15,091 nucleotides of DNA from Verrucomicrobia bacterium 12-59-8 (GCA_002279765.1 NCCR01000093.1:1-15091); one strand, 5' to 3'. Counted from the stretch's first letter, positions 7,018 through 15,083 are shown. Translations and numbers: made by a program. Notes: generated by a model from the sequence alone, not told the origin.

Positions 7018-9114
7018 TCAGAACGTCAGCTTCAAACCCGCCACCAGCCCGCGCCCAGGCAGAGGCACCCGATCTTTGAGGACGGAGGTGTGCTCCCGCG
7101 CATCTTCGTTGGTCAGATTCATGCCTTTAATGAACACATCGAGAGTGGTCGGACCCTGAAGGATGCGGTAGGTCAGGGTCAGATTGACCAGAAAATAGCT
7201 GCTGGTTCTCATTTCATTCATTGCCAGCTGGCTTTGCGGCGCGGCATAAATGCCTTCAAGACGGGCACCGAATGACCCGCGTTCCAGGATCAGGGTACTG
7301 GAGAGATGAAAGGGCGGAATGCGCGGCAGCGACAGGCCCGTCTTGGTGTCGCGCGCACGCACCACGTCGGCACGCAGCTGTAGGTGCAGATTGTTCTGGT
7401 GCTCGGGTGGCTCGGTGGTGATGGGATGCAGCAGGTGGAAGGTGGCCTCCAGTTCGGAGCCGATGAACTCTGCGTTCGTCGCCTGGTAAATCAGCTCATT
7501 GTAGTTCTCACCCCCGACCACATGCACCACGCCTGTTGGAAACTGGCCGATGAAGTTGCTGTAGCGGTTGTAATAACCACCAACACTGCCGGTGACCCAG
7601 CCAATGCGCTTCCGCACATTCAAATCGAATCCCAGCGATTTCTCCTGCTGGAGATTGGGGTTGCCGATTTCAAACGCGCCAGTGGCGGCATGCGTGCCGT
7701 TGGCAAACAGCTCCTGATACGTCGGTGCACGCTCCGCACGGTTGATCGTGAATGCCACGGCGTATTCTTCGTTCGGGGTGAAGACCACGCCCACCGAGCT
7801 GCTCAGATTGTCAAACTGCCGCGCCATTGCCGGGCCAAAGGCGGCGCTGGCCAGCGACTCCACCGAAATGTGATCGTAGCGCCCGCCAAACTGAAAGCTC
7901 ATCGGCCCGCGGGTGATGTCTTCGTAGAGAAACAAGGCGTCCGCCTGCGTGATGGTCGATGGCAGAAACGCTTCGCTCCCGGCGGTGCTGAACTCGCTGC
8001 GGTCCGACTGATAGCCGACCACGCCTTCCATCCCGGCGATTTTTTCGTGCTTCACTTCCACGCGGGCATCGTAGCCGTTGTTTTTGAAGAGCGTGGACGG
8101 CAGGCCGCTGTCGTACTCGGTGTGCTGATAGCTGGAGGAGGCAAAGCGGTAGCTGATCTCCTTGATGCGTGGCAGCGGCTTGTAGAACGCGCCACGCACA
8201 TCCAGGCGCTGCTGATGCATATCGATGACCACGTTCGGCTCGGCAGGAGAACCGTAATTGGTGTGAAACTCCGTCCAGGCGAAGCCAAAAAAACCTTTGT
8301 CCCAGATATAACTCAAACCGCTGGTCACACCTTCCGAACGCAAGTTGCTGTTGGGCATGATCTTGCTGGTTTCGGTCTCGCCCGGCGGCAGCGGATTGGC
8401 TGCCTGCTCGGCTGGCGTTCGGGCATTACCGGGGATACGGAAGTCCTCGGCGGCACGTGTGAAGGCCTCGACATGAAAGGCCAGCCCCTTGTACCCGCCT
8501 TCTACCATGGCACTGGATTGATAGCCGTTGTCCACGGAAGAATAGCGGCCTCCCAACGCACCACGGATCGTGCCATCGATTTTCTCATCCACAATGCGGC
8601 CGTCGATCGCATTGACGACACCGCCGATGGCGTTCGAGCCATACAGCAGCGTCGCGGGACCGCGCACCACTTCGACGGATTTCAAATTCGATGTGTCAAA
8701 GCTCACGGCATGATCCACGCTGGTGGCGGAGGCGTCGATGGTATTCAGGCCATTTTGCAGAATGCGGACGCGATCACCATCCAGTCCGCGAATGATTGGA
8801 CGGCTCGCGGCCGGACCGAAGTAGGAACTGCTGACGCCCGGCAGACGTGCGAGGGTCTGACCCAGGCTCGGTTCGATAGCGAGATTTAAAGTCTGCCCGC
8901 TCAGGATCGAAGCAGCCTGCGCCTGCTTAAACAACGGGCGATCCAAGGGGGCGGTGATGACCATTTCGTCCAAGGGGATGTCTTCCACATGGCTGGCGGC
9001 GGTGGACACCTGCTTCATTCTTGTGTCGGATTCCGCAAAACAAGCCCCCGATGATGCGAGTGCAAACAACAGGCTAATGCGGAGACGGCTAGTAATAGTG
9101 CAAATACGTTGCAT
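7018..9114 (-). CDS. znuD: TonB-dependent outer-membrane receptor, ZnuD-like (zinc uptake)
   Basis: A 698-residue outer-membrane beta-barrel receptor driven by TonB. Residues 1-27 are a signal peptide ending CFA. A TonB-box-like DEMVITAP lies at 49-56. The plug domain (about 58-172) has the typical RPIIRGLDGDRVRILQNG and VEVVRGPATLLYGSNAIGG motifs. The barrel ends in Phe, as expected for BAM-assembled proteins, after GRGLVAGLKLTF. The plug most resembles the ZnuD group of zinc receptors. The gene is divergent from a znuABC-type operon with shared operator-like boxes, which supports zinc (or manganese) as substrate. The long His-rich extracellular loop of Neisseria ZnuD is absent; only scattered His, such as the EPPEHQNNLH region, is seen. 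A GGTGA ribosome site lies six bases before the ATG. Substrate is inferred from context. Confidence 0.85.
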   Translation of the reverse strand: MQRICTITSRLRISLLFALASSGACFAESDTRMKQVSTAASHVEDIPLDEMVITAPLDRPLFKQAQAASILSGQTLNLAIEPSLGQTLARLPGVSSSYFGPAASRPIIRGLDGDRVRILQNGLNTIDASATSVDHAVSFDTSNLKSVEVVRGPATLLYGSNAIGGVVNAIDGRIVDEKIDGTIRGALGGRYSSVDNGYQSSAMVEGGYKGLAFHVEAFTRAAEDFRIPGNARTPAEQAANPLPPGETETSKIMPNSNLRSEGVTSGLSYIWDKGFFGFAWTEFHTNYGSPAEPNVVIDMHQQRLDVRGAFYKPLPRIKEISYRFASSSYQHTEYDSGLPSTLFKNNGYDARVEVKHEKIAGMEGVVGYQSDRSEFSTAGSEAFLPSTITQADALFLYEDITRGPMSFQFGGRYDHISVESLASAAFGPAMARQFDNLSSSVGVVFTPNEEYAVAFTINRAERAPTYQELFANGTHAATGAFEIGNPNLQQEKSLGFDLNVRKRIGWVTGSVGGYYNRYSNFIGQFPTGVVHVVGGENYNELIYQATNAEFIGSELEATFHLLHPITTEPPEHQNNLHLQLRADVVRARDTKTGLSLPRIPPFHLSSTLILERGSFGARLEGIYAAPQSQLAMNEMRTSSYFLVNLTLTYRILQGPTTLDVFIKGMNLTNEDAREHTSVLKDRVPLPGRGLVAGLKLTF
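9099..9113. promoter_or_regulatory. Zur-like box 1, overlapping the receptor start codon
   Basis: TGCAAATACGTTGCA: perfect TGCAA/TTGCA inverted halves around five bases. It covers codons 1-5 of the receptor gene, so a bound repressor would block that arm. It shares its left seven bases with boxes 2 and 3. Binding by Zur is inferred from the 7-1-7 layout used by Fur-family sites and from the zinc genes. Confidence 0.55.
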
Positions 9115-9120
9115 AATAAG

Positions 9121-9125
9121 TCACC
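9121..9125 (-). promoter_or_regulatory. Ribosome binding site of the TonB receptor
   Basis: The - strand reads GGTGA six bases before the ATG at 9114. It complements the 3' end of 16S rRNA and supports this start codon. Confidence 0.5.
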
Positions 9126-9129
9126 CATA

Positions 9130-9144
9130 TGCAAATGGATTGCA
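9130..9144. promoter_or_regulatory. Zur-like box 2 in the divergent intergenic region
   Basis: TGCAAATGGATTGCA: perfect TGCAA/TTGCA halves around five bases. Its centre is 31 bp from that of box 1, about three helical turns, so both could be bound on the same face of the DNA. Confidence 0.6.
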
Positions 9145-9146
9145 GT

Positions 9147-9161
9147 TGCAAATCATTTGTA
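9147..9161. promoter_or_regulatory. Zur-like box 3 upstream of the znuA-like gene
   Basis: TGCAAATCATTTGTA: a 7-1-7 palindrome with one mismatched pair and a perfect CAAAT-C-ATTTG core. It has the layout of Fur/Zur operators. Its centre is 17 bp from that of box 2. It lies 26 bases before the znuA-like start, where it would cover that promoter. No individual -35/-10 pair can be assigned with confidence. Confidence 0.6.
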
Positions 9162-9186
9162 TTTTCAATTTTGCCCCATAGCTTCA

Positions 9187-10116
9187 ATGATGAAGCATCT
9201 CCTTCTATCTCTCGGAGTTCTGGTTGCCACTCTCCCTGCCTATGCCGTCACCAAAGTCGCCACGCTGCATCCCATCCTGGCCGATCTCGCGCAGCAGGTC
9301 GGCGGAGCGAATGTGGAGGTTGTCGAAATCCTCAAGCCTGGTGCCGACGTTCATCATTTCGAGCCAGCGCCCAAAGATCTGGCTGAAATGCGCGGTGCGA
9401 AACTGCTGCTGGCTTCTGGCAAAGGGCTTGAAAGCTTCCTGGACAAACTGCGCGACAGTCTGGGGGCGGGAGTGAAGCTGGTCGAAGTCGGGGAGAAAAT
9501 CCCCTCCATTCCTTTTGTTGAGCATGAACATCATCACGATGGCGATGAACAGGCTGACAAAGACCATGATGACCATCACCATGGGTCGGAAGATCCGCAC
9601 TGGTGGCACAGTGCTGAAAACATGAAGCGTGCGGCCCGCATCGTGGCGGACGAACTCAGCGCTGTCGATCCCGCCAACGCCGCCGCCTACTCCGCAGGGG
9701 CCAAGGCCGCCGCCAAGCGTTTTGGTGAACTCAAAAGCTGGGCGCAGAAGGAGATCGCCAAGATTGACCGCAAAAACCGTCAGCTTGTCACCGCGCATGC
9801 CGCCTTCGGTTACTTCTGCAAGGAGTTTGGTTTTGAACCCATCTCCGTGCTCAGCATTGGCCGCAGTGATGACTCCTCTTCCAAGCACATTGCTGAGACG
9901 ATCGAGGAGATCCGTGAGCACAACATCAAGGGCATTTTTCCTGAGGATCAGGCCAACCCGAAAGTGCTGGCCGAGATCGCCCGCAGCACGGGTGTGAAGA
10001 TCGGGGAGCCGCTCATCGCCGACGGCACCGCCAAAGAAGCGCACACTTTTGAAACGATGCTCGCCCACAATGTCCGCGCCATCGTCGCTGCCCTGGCTCC
10101 TGCCCCCACGAAATAA
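9187..10116 (+). CDS. znuA: Periplasmic zinc (or manganese) binding protein of ABC importer, ZnuA/TroA-like
   Basis: A 309-residue cluster A-I solute-binding protein that captures metal in the periplasm for the ABC importer encoded downstream. The ATG pair at 9187/9190 is preferred because it begins a clean signal peptide ending PAYA. A longer in-frame start at 9109 would need TTG and would run through the operator boxes. Predicted metal ligands are His56 in PGADVHHFEP, His138 in DPHWWH, His204 in VTAHAAFGYF and Asp279 in IADGT. This His-His-His-Asp set matches zinc-type TroA rather than manganese-type PsaA, which has Glu at the third site. A charged His-rich loop (113-132, nine His) between the first and second ligands is a hallmark of zinc-specific ZnuA. 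The next gene starts 3 bp after the stop. No ribosome site is obvious. Confidence 0.9.
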   Translation: MMKHLLLSLGVLVATLPAYAVTKVATLHPILADLAQQVGGANVEVVEILKPGADVHHFEPAPKDLAEMRGAKLLLASGKGLESFLDKLRDSLGAGVKLVEVGEKIPSIPFVEHEHHHDGDEQADKDHDDHHHGSEDPHWWHSAENMKRAARIVADELSAVDPANAAAYSAGAKAAAKRFGELKSWAQKEIAKIDRKNRQLVTAHAAFGYFCKEFGFEPISVLSIGRSDDSSSKHIAETIEEIREHNIKGIFPEDQANPKVLAEIARSTGVKIGEPLIADGTAKEAHTFETMLAHNVRAIVAALAPAPTK

Positions 10117-10119
10117 TCC

Positions 10120-10545
10120 ATGCGTGGTTTCCCGCCCATTCAGATCTTCCTACTCGCCCTCACGTTCATCGTGCTGGCAGTGCCGCTGAGCCATCTGACT
10201 GGTACAGTGAGTCATGCGAAGCCTGCGGTCGTTCAGGAAGTGGAATCGCAGAGTGTGAAGTCCTTGCTGCGGCTGCGTTATGCTCACAAGCCGACCACGC
10301 TGAGTCTCAAGATTGCTGACAAGGAATTGATCACGGACATCGCAGCTTCGCCGATCGAGTTTCAAACTTCCCTGCCCTCCGTCAAAGATGGAGTGGATGC
10401 CTTCCTCCGCGCCACGTGGGCCGAGGGAACGCCCGACACCTCGATCACACTCGAACTGGAGCCGGACGGTCTCGCCGCACGCAGCGAGACACGCTGGTCC
10501 GCCGACGGTGCCTTGGATGAAGTCATCACCTTCGAATGGAAATGA
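10120..10545 (+). CDS. Small membrane-anchored protein of unknown function in zinc operon
   Basis: A 141-residue protein not recognised as any known family. Residues about 7-25 (IQIFLLALTFIVLAVPLSH) form one hydrophobic segment that is either an uncleaved anchor or a signal peptide. There is no lipobox Cys. The remaining ~115 residues alternate charged and hydrophobic residues in a way that suggests a small beta-rich extracytoplasmic domain; residues 95-141 are acidic and end in ITFEWK. There are few His and no Cys, so it is not an obvious metal chelator. It starts 3 bp after znuA and overlaps the ATPase start by an ATGA at 10542-10545, so translation is tightly coupled to the importer. A role in assembly, gating or metal delivery is inferred from position only. 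Confidence 0.8.
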   Translation: MRGFPPIQIFLLALTFIVLAVPLSHLTGTVSHAKPAVVQEVESQSVKSLLRLRYAHKPTTLSLKIADKELITDIAASPIEFQTSLPSVKDGVDAFLRATWAEGTPDTSITLELEPDGLAARSETRWSADGALDEVITFEWK

Positions 10546-11339
10546 GCGCCGCTGCCCCCCATGCCCATACCAAAGAGCACGTCTGCTGGGGCGGAGGTTG
10601 CGCCCACACGCAGCATCACCGGCTGGAAGTCATTGGTCTCAGCGTGCAGTACCAGGAAGTGCGGGCGCTGGAAGAGATCAGCTTCGCCACGGAATGCGGT
10701 CGCAGCATGGCCCTCATCGGCCCGAACGGTGCAGGCAAAAGCACCTTGCTAAAATCCCTCGCCGGACTCATTCCGGCTGACAGCGGCAAAATTCTCTGGC
10801 GCGGCAAACCGCTCACGCGCAGCAGCCACGAAATTGCCTACCTGCCGCAGCGTGGTGACATTGACTGGAATTTTCCCATCACCGTGCGCGGACTGGTCGA
10901 AATGGGCCGCTACCCGAATCTCGGCTGGTGGCGGCAGTACTCGCGCCACGATGCGGAGATCGTCGAACGTGCGCTGGCCAGCATGGAATTGTTTGATCTG
11001 CAGGACCGCCAGATCAGTGCGCTTTCTGGTGGGCAGCAGCAGAGGGCTTTCATCGCCCGTGCCCTGGCGCAGGAAGCCCATGTGCTGCTGCTTGATGAAC
11101 CCTTCACCGGGCTCGACAAACCCGCGCAGGAAAATCTGAGCCGACTTTTCAAGGAACTCACGGCGGAGGGCCGGCTGCTCATCGCCAGCCATCACGATCT
11201 GCAAACCGTGGTCAGCAACTTTGACGACGTCCTCCTCATTCGTCGTCATCAGATCGCCTTCGGTCCTGTGTCTGAAGTCTTCACGCCGGCCAACATCGCC
11301 AACGCGTACGACAACGTGGAGCCCGCAGCCAGCAACTAG
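10536..11339 (+). CDS. znuC: Zinc/manganese ABC importer ATPase with His/Cys-rich leader
   Basis: A 267-residue ABC ATPase that powers metal import on the cytoplasmic face. It has Walker A GPNGAGKST (62-70), Q-loop Gln105 in YLPQRGDIDWNFP, signature LSGGQQQR (163-170), Walker B VLLLDEPF (183-190) and switch His220 in SHHDL. The DWNFPITV...MGRYP stretch is typical of the Mn/Zn/Fe ABC family (ZnuC, MntB, SitB, TroB). Before the ABC domain there is an unusual leader (residues 9-28) with six His and two Cys, including the motif CWGGGCAH. This is a possible metal site. The start is either ATG 10536 or ATG 10542; the second gives the classic 4-bp ATGA overlap with the gene upstream. The permease gene follows after 7 bp. 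Confidence 0.9.
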   Translation: MEMSAAAPHAHTKEHVCWGGGCAHTQHHRLEVIGLSVQYQEVRALEEISFATECGRSMALIGPNGAGKSTLLKSLAGLIPADSGKILWRGKPLTRSSHEIAYLPQRGDIDWNFPITVRGLVEMGRYPNLGWWRQYSRHDAEIVERALASMELFDLQDRQISALSGGQQQRAFIARALAQEAHVLLLDEPFTGLDKPAQENLSRLFKELTAEGRLLIASHHDLQTVVSNFDDVLLIRRHQIAFGPVSEVFTPANIANAYDNVEPAASN

Positions 11340-11346
11340 CATCACG

Positions 11347-12195
11347 ATGTCCACCTTCACTGATTTCCTCGCCGAACCCATCGCCAAGCGCACGCTGATG
11401 GCGTGTTTGATGATTGGTTTCGCCAATGGTTTTGTCAGCGCCTTTGTGGTGCTGAGGAAATCGGCGCTCAAGATCGGCACCCTCTCGCATTCACTGCTGC
11501 CGGGCATTGCTCTAGCGGTGCTGATCGGCGGACTGACGCAGTGGAGTGCTCTGGCCGGAGCTATCTTCGCGGCACTCATTGTCGGCCTGGGTTCCATTTT
11601 CCTGTCCCGCACCTCGCGCCTGGATCAGGACACCGCGATGGGTGTGCTGTACACCACGGCCTTTGCCGCCGGAGTGCTCATCCTCAAAAATCTCGACATG
11701 CGCCAGAAGCTGGATGAGTGGCTGTTCGGCAGTATTGTCGGCATGGCGGACTCCGATTTGTGGATCGCCTTCGGCATCAGCGCCATCGCGGTGCTGACGC
11801 TCACCGCGCTGCAACGCCCGCTGCTCATCTACTTGTTCGAGCCCAACATCGCCGCGAGTCTTGGCGTCCCGGTGCGTTTGCTGAACTACGCCACTTTCGC
11901 GGTGACCATCCTGGTGCTGATTTCATCACTGCAGGCGGTGGGTTGCATTCTCAGCGTCGGGCTGATGGTGGCTCCTGCTGCGACGGTTTATTTGCTCACC
12001 AACAATGCACGCACGCTTTTCTGGGGTGGTGGCATCATCGGTGCCATTGGTTCGGTCGCTGCGTTCTTTCTTTCATATCCGCTTGGGTGGAGTGTCAGTG
12101 CCACGATCATTGTGGTGCTCGGCCTCCTATTCCTCATCGCCTACATCTTCAGTCCGAAATATGGGCTGTTCAGCAGGCGGAGAGGGGTGGCGTAG
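11347..12195 (+). CDS. znuB: ABC-3 family zinc/manganese permease, ZnuB-like
   Basis: A 282-residue integral inner-membrane permease with about eight transmembrane helices. It forms the channel through which the binding protein delivers metal. SHSLLPGIALA (47-57) is the conserved ABC-3 motif in the second helix. EPNIAASLGV (165-174) matches the cytoplasmic coupling loop that contacts the ATPase, and VAPAATVYLLT (208-218) matches the conserved late helix. The length is normal for the family. The start is the ATG at 11347, 7 bp after the ATPase stop. A longer in-frame start at 11221 would add 42 Ser/Thr/Arg-rich residues inside the ATPase gene and is rejected. The gene closes the operon. The next gene is convergent, with a 56-bp gap in which no clear terminator is seen. 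Confidence 0.92.
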   Translation: MSTFTDFLAEPIAKRTLMACLMIGFANGFVSAFVVLRKSALKIGTLSHSLLPGIALAVLIGGLTQWSALAGAIFAALIVGLGSIFLSRTSRLDQDTAMGVLYTTAFAAGVLILKNLDMRQKLDEWLFGSIVGMADSDLWIAFGISAIAVLTLTALQRPLLIYLFEPNIAASLGVPVRLLNYATFAVTILVLISSLQAVGCILSVGLMVAPAATVYLLTNNARTLFWGGGIIGAIGSVAAFFLSYPLGWSVSATIIVVLGLLFLIAYIFSPKYGLFSRRRGVA

Positions 12196-12251
12196 CGGGG
12201 TTATCAACTCCGCAATATAATAGAAGGCAGCGAGGCGAATTGGGAATGTGT

Positions 12252-15083
12252 TCACCGGCGAGGCGTGATGCGGGCGAGCGGCAGGAGGCGCGCCGTTCGG
12301 TCTCCTTCTTTGGGCAAGTAGAGACTAAACCGATCCGAGCCATGAAGGCCGATTTGCATTCCCCCATCGAAATTGATTACCCAAACAGCGTTGGACAATT
12401 GCGTTAGGACACCTGTGACTGTGGATTTACCCTGGAAAAAAGGTTTTCGATTTTCCATGTCAGTGATTTCGGTTTCCACGTTTCCTTTGTCGTGATCAAG
12501 ACTTGTAAACTTGACCACCTGGGGCCTTCCACCTTTCTCGATCAGCATAGCATAGCTTGCGGGAGGAGATACAAGTTCGAGAAGCCTTCGGCGCTGAACG
12601 TCTGTATTAAACGGCAACTCAACGGCCTTCCGCAGGGCATAGCCCAGGGCCTCGCCTGCGGCCTGGAAGTCTTCATCAAAGCCGAGATACTTGCCCCGCA
12701 AGGTTTGGGTGTCGGGGATGGGACGCGGGTTCGTGGTCTTGCACTGACGCTGCAGCTCGCGCCCCTGGTCGGACCAGAGCGACCAGCGAATGGTGACATC
12801 GTTAGAGAAAGGGAGACGGCGGCTCCTCAGTCGTGGGTGAATGCCAAGGCTCACCGCCTCGTCCAGACCAAACTGACTTAGATAGTAATATTGGGTGTTT
12901 TGATCCCCCCATTCTGTTTCGGCAGTGACCTCAACCACAACATGCGTAAGGTCTTGTTTTGACGTGTTCCGCAGGAGGAAATGGGTGAGACCAGGGTGTC
13001 CCGAATTATCTGGACTCCAGTCTCCCTCCATGCTCGTCAGGGATGCACTGGATGTCCTGCCCGCACTGCGTTCAGCCAAGGGCATGAGCCATGTCTGCCA
13101 AAGGGACACCATGAGATCGGCCTGGGCCATGTCATCGTAAACCAACATGCCGCTGACCCCGGCCCTCGAATCCATGTCGCTGCGGATATTGGCAGCACCA
13201 CTGACCATCTGGTCCAACTGGGCGCTGGTACTCTCTGACATGGGGGCGTCCAGGACGGTGACGCTTCGATTCGGATACTGACGTTGTAACTGCTCACGCA
13301 GTGCGTGGCGGTCTGCGTCCTGTGCAAACGCATATCTTATCGCGGGAGCCAGCGCATTGTTCTGAAACTGAAAAATGGAGGAGGATGCGGTGTTCCCATA
13401 GTCCTCATTCACCTGTGCCACCTCCATCCGCGCCATCGTCGCGGAAAGAAATGCTCCCGCCGCACGCCGCAGATAGGGTGAAGGGGAATCAAACAGTGGC
13501 AGGTAGTCAGCCTGCACTTTGAGAATCTCCTTCACACTTCCGCCATCATCGGACATGCCACCAAGCCCAAACAGCATACCCAAGCCACCCAAAGCATTGG
13601 TTGGCAGTTTCACATGAGATGAGCGATACGACATGTAGAGAGTTTGCGGCCCCTCCAAACCACCGACTTTTCGATAAACTGGGAATGAAGCCAAGCCAGC
13701 TATTCTTCGCCACACATAGCTGGCGTCCGTCACATCCGGTGTTTCTGACGCAATGATGAGGTTCTTCGGCACTTCCAGCGGCACCCCCCAGTGGCGGATC
13801 ATACTCAGAGCGGACTCATTTCCTGAGCGATGGAGGCCTAGGGTATGTTGATTGCCGCTACCATCGAGGCCACGATGAAGGAGAGTTGTACTCTGAAGAG
13901 CGAAGGTGACAGGCTTGCCTTCCGGCAGTGGTTTTCTGGTACGATTGTCCACACCGTGAGCCATGAAAGACAGATCCCCATCTTTAAATTTGATGTCCTG
14001 CCCGAACTGCAGGGTGCCAGCCGAGGTCGAGCGATCGGCGTTATACGTGCCTTCGATCCGCCATGTTCCCGTTGTCTCATCGACGGCCACGCTCCAGACA
14101 TCGTACTGGCCCAGCGGGCTCTTGTCATCGGACTCCCAGATGCCCAGCAACTCTGGGTGCTGTGCGGCCAGCACCCTTGCTTGCAGTGGTCTGAGGCAGG
14201 CTGGATCAGTGACGCCTTGCTGCTGATAAGTGGCCAGACCTTTCTCCGACACAGCACCCAGATTGCGAGCGGCTTCTTCCAAGGCGCGCCAGTATTTTTC
14301 CACAATCTTGCCCTCGGTCTTTAGCTGGGGCACAGATCCTTGAAAATGAACGCCGGACGAAGATTTGCAGAATCGCTCCCATTGCTGTTCCAGTTTGTCA
14401 AACATGCGCTGGGAGTCTGCACTTGTTGCTGCATTCTTATGGAGTTCCTCCCGCCGTATGCTGACCCAGCCTCTCAATTCGGTTCCCAGTTCAGCACGCG
14501 CCTGCGTCCGGGCGGACTCGTATTGAGCAACGGCGAGCTTAAACTCCACCGCCACCTGGTCCGGTTTCGCTAAGACTGGAGCTTTGAGGTCGGGCATCTC
14601 AAACTCGCTGCGCACCTCGTGTCGCTGTGCCTCGTCTGCGGAAACTCGGCCATGCTTTCCTGACCATCCCCACACGAGAAGCACCGCACCCAAACCAACC
14701 CAAAATCGCGGTGAGGCCGACCATCTTTGCAGCGTCTTTGCCACACGATCCAGCATGCGCTTCACGTCCTCTCTGGCAAGAATCTCGCGCGCTTTTTCGA
14801 CCAGAATCCGCCATGTCTTTTCAAGCCATGGAAGAGCGACGCGTTGGAAATCGTGGCGGAATTGAAGCAGCCAACCTCTGGCTTTGCTGAACCACGGCGA
14901 TTGAATCCATTTCTGCATCTGTCGGGCAGCCGCAGCCTTGAAATGGGCCACTTTCTCTCCGGCTAGGAAGATTCTCACATGGTCCACAGGTCCATCCTTC
15001 TTCATCAACCAATGGTAAGCTCGCCTGGACATCGCCACGCAAAAGCTGAAAAAAAGGCCGATATTTTTTAGGAGCTTATCCAC
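12252..15083 (-). CDS. Large one-pass membrane protein of unknown function
   Basis: At least 943 residues, with no family recognised. Residues 1-125 are basic and Trp-rich, with amphipathic helices such as ILVEKAREILAREDVKRMLD (93-112). One transmembrane segment lies at about 126-140 (FWVGLGAVLLVWGW). A helical, probably coiled-coil stretch (about 172-285) follows. At 310-400 a beta-rich region (LLGIWESDD, TWRIEGTYNAD, LQFGQDIKFKDGDLSFMAHG) looks lipocalin-like. A Gly-rich hinge with GGLGMLFGLGG lies at 499-509. Residues about 698-775 look like an Ig-type beta-sandwich. The topology suggests a cytoplasmic N-terminus and a large exported C-terminal part. The start given is GTG at 15083; the frame stays open to the window edge, so the true start may lie upstream. 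It is convergent with znuB and not obviously tied to zinc uptake. Confidence 0.75.
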   Translation of the reverse strand: MDKLLKNIGLFFSFCVAMSRRAYHWLMKKDGPVDHVRIFLAGEKVAHFKAAAARQMQKWIQSPWFSKARGWLLQFRHDFQRVALPWLEKTWRILVEKAREILAREDVKRMLDRVAKTLQRWSASPRFWVGLGAVLLVWGWSGKHGRVSADEAQRHEVRSEFEMPDLKAPVLAKPDQVAVEFKLAVAQYESARTQARAELGTELRGWVSIRREELHKNAATSADSQRMFDKLEQQWERFCKSSSGVHFQGSVPQLKTEGKIVEKYWRALEEAARNLGAVSEKGLATYQQQGVTDPACLRPLQARVLAAQHPELLGIWESDDKSPLGQYDVWSVAVDETTGTWRIEGTYNADRSTSAGTLQFGQDIKFKDGDLSFMAHGVDNRTRKPLPEGKPVTFALQSTTLLHRGLDGSGNQHTLGLHRSGNESALSMIRHWGVPLEVPKNLIIASETPDVTDASYVWRRIAGLASFPVYRKVGGLEGPQTLYMSYRSSHVKLPTNALGGLGMLFGLGGMSDDGGSVKEILKVQADYLPLFDSPSPYLRRAAGAFLSATMARMEVAQVNEDYGNTASSSIFQFQNNALAPAIRYAFAQDADRHALREQLQRQYPNRSVTVLDAPMSESTSAQLDQMVSGAANIRSDMDSRAGVSGMLVYDDMAQADLMVSLWQTWLMPLAERSAGRTSSASLTSMEGDWSPDNSGHPGLTHFLLRNTSKQDLTHVVVEVTAETEWGDQNTQYYYLSQFGLDEAVSLGIHPRLRSRRLPFSNDVTIRWSLWSDQGRELQRQCKTTNPRPIPDTQTLRGKYLGFDEDFQAAGEALGYALRKAVELPFNTDVQRRRLLELVSPPASYAMLIEKGGRPQVVKFTSLDHDKGNVETEITDMENRKPFFQGKSTVTGVLTQLSNAVWVINFDGGMQIGLHGSDRFSLYLPKEGDRTARLLPLARITPRR

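Noticed and set aside
7384..8889. A 501-codon open frame on the + strand opposite the TonB receptor
   Set aside because: No domain or signal is recognisable, and the - strand frame encodes a clear receptor with plug motifs.
9109..9186. N-terminal extension of the znuA-like protein from a TTG at 9109
   Set aside because: It would overlap the receptor start codon and the operator boxes and would bury the signal peptide.
9205..10068. A 287-codon open frame on the - strand opposite the znuA-like gene
   Set aside because: The + strand frame has a full set of metal ligands and a signal peptide; the opposite frame matches nothing I know.
11221..11346. N-terminal extension of the permease from 11221
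   Set aside because: The extra residues are hydrophilic and Ser/Thr/Arg-rich, lie within the ATPase gene and are unlike ABC-3 permeases.
10749..11612. A 287-codon - strand frame across the ATPase and permease genes
   Set aside because: It spans two well-defined genes on the other strand and has no recognisable features of its own.
12216..12221. A TATAAT hexamer on the + strand after the permease gene
   Set aside because: It sits between convergent genes with no suitable -35 and no + strand gene downstream.
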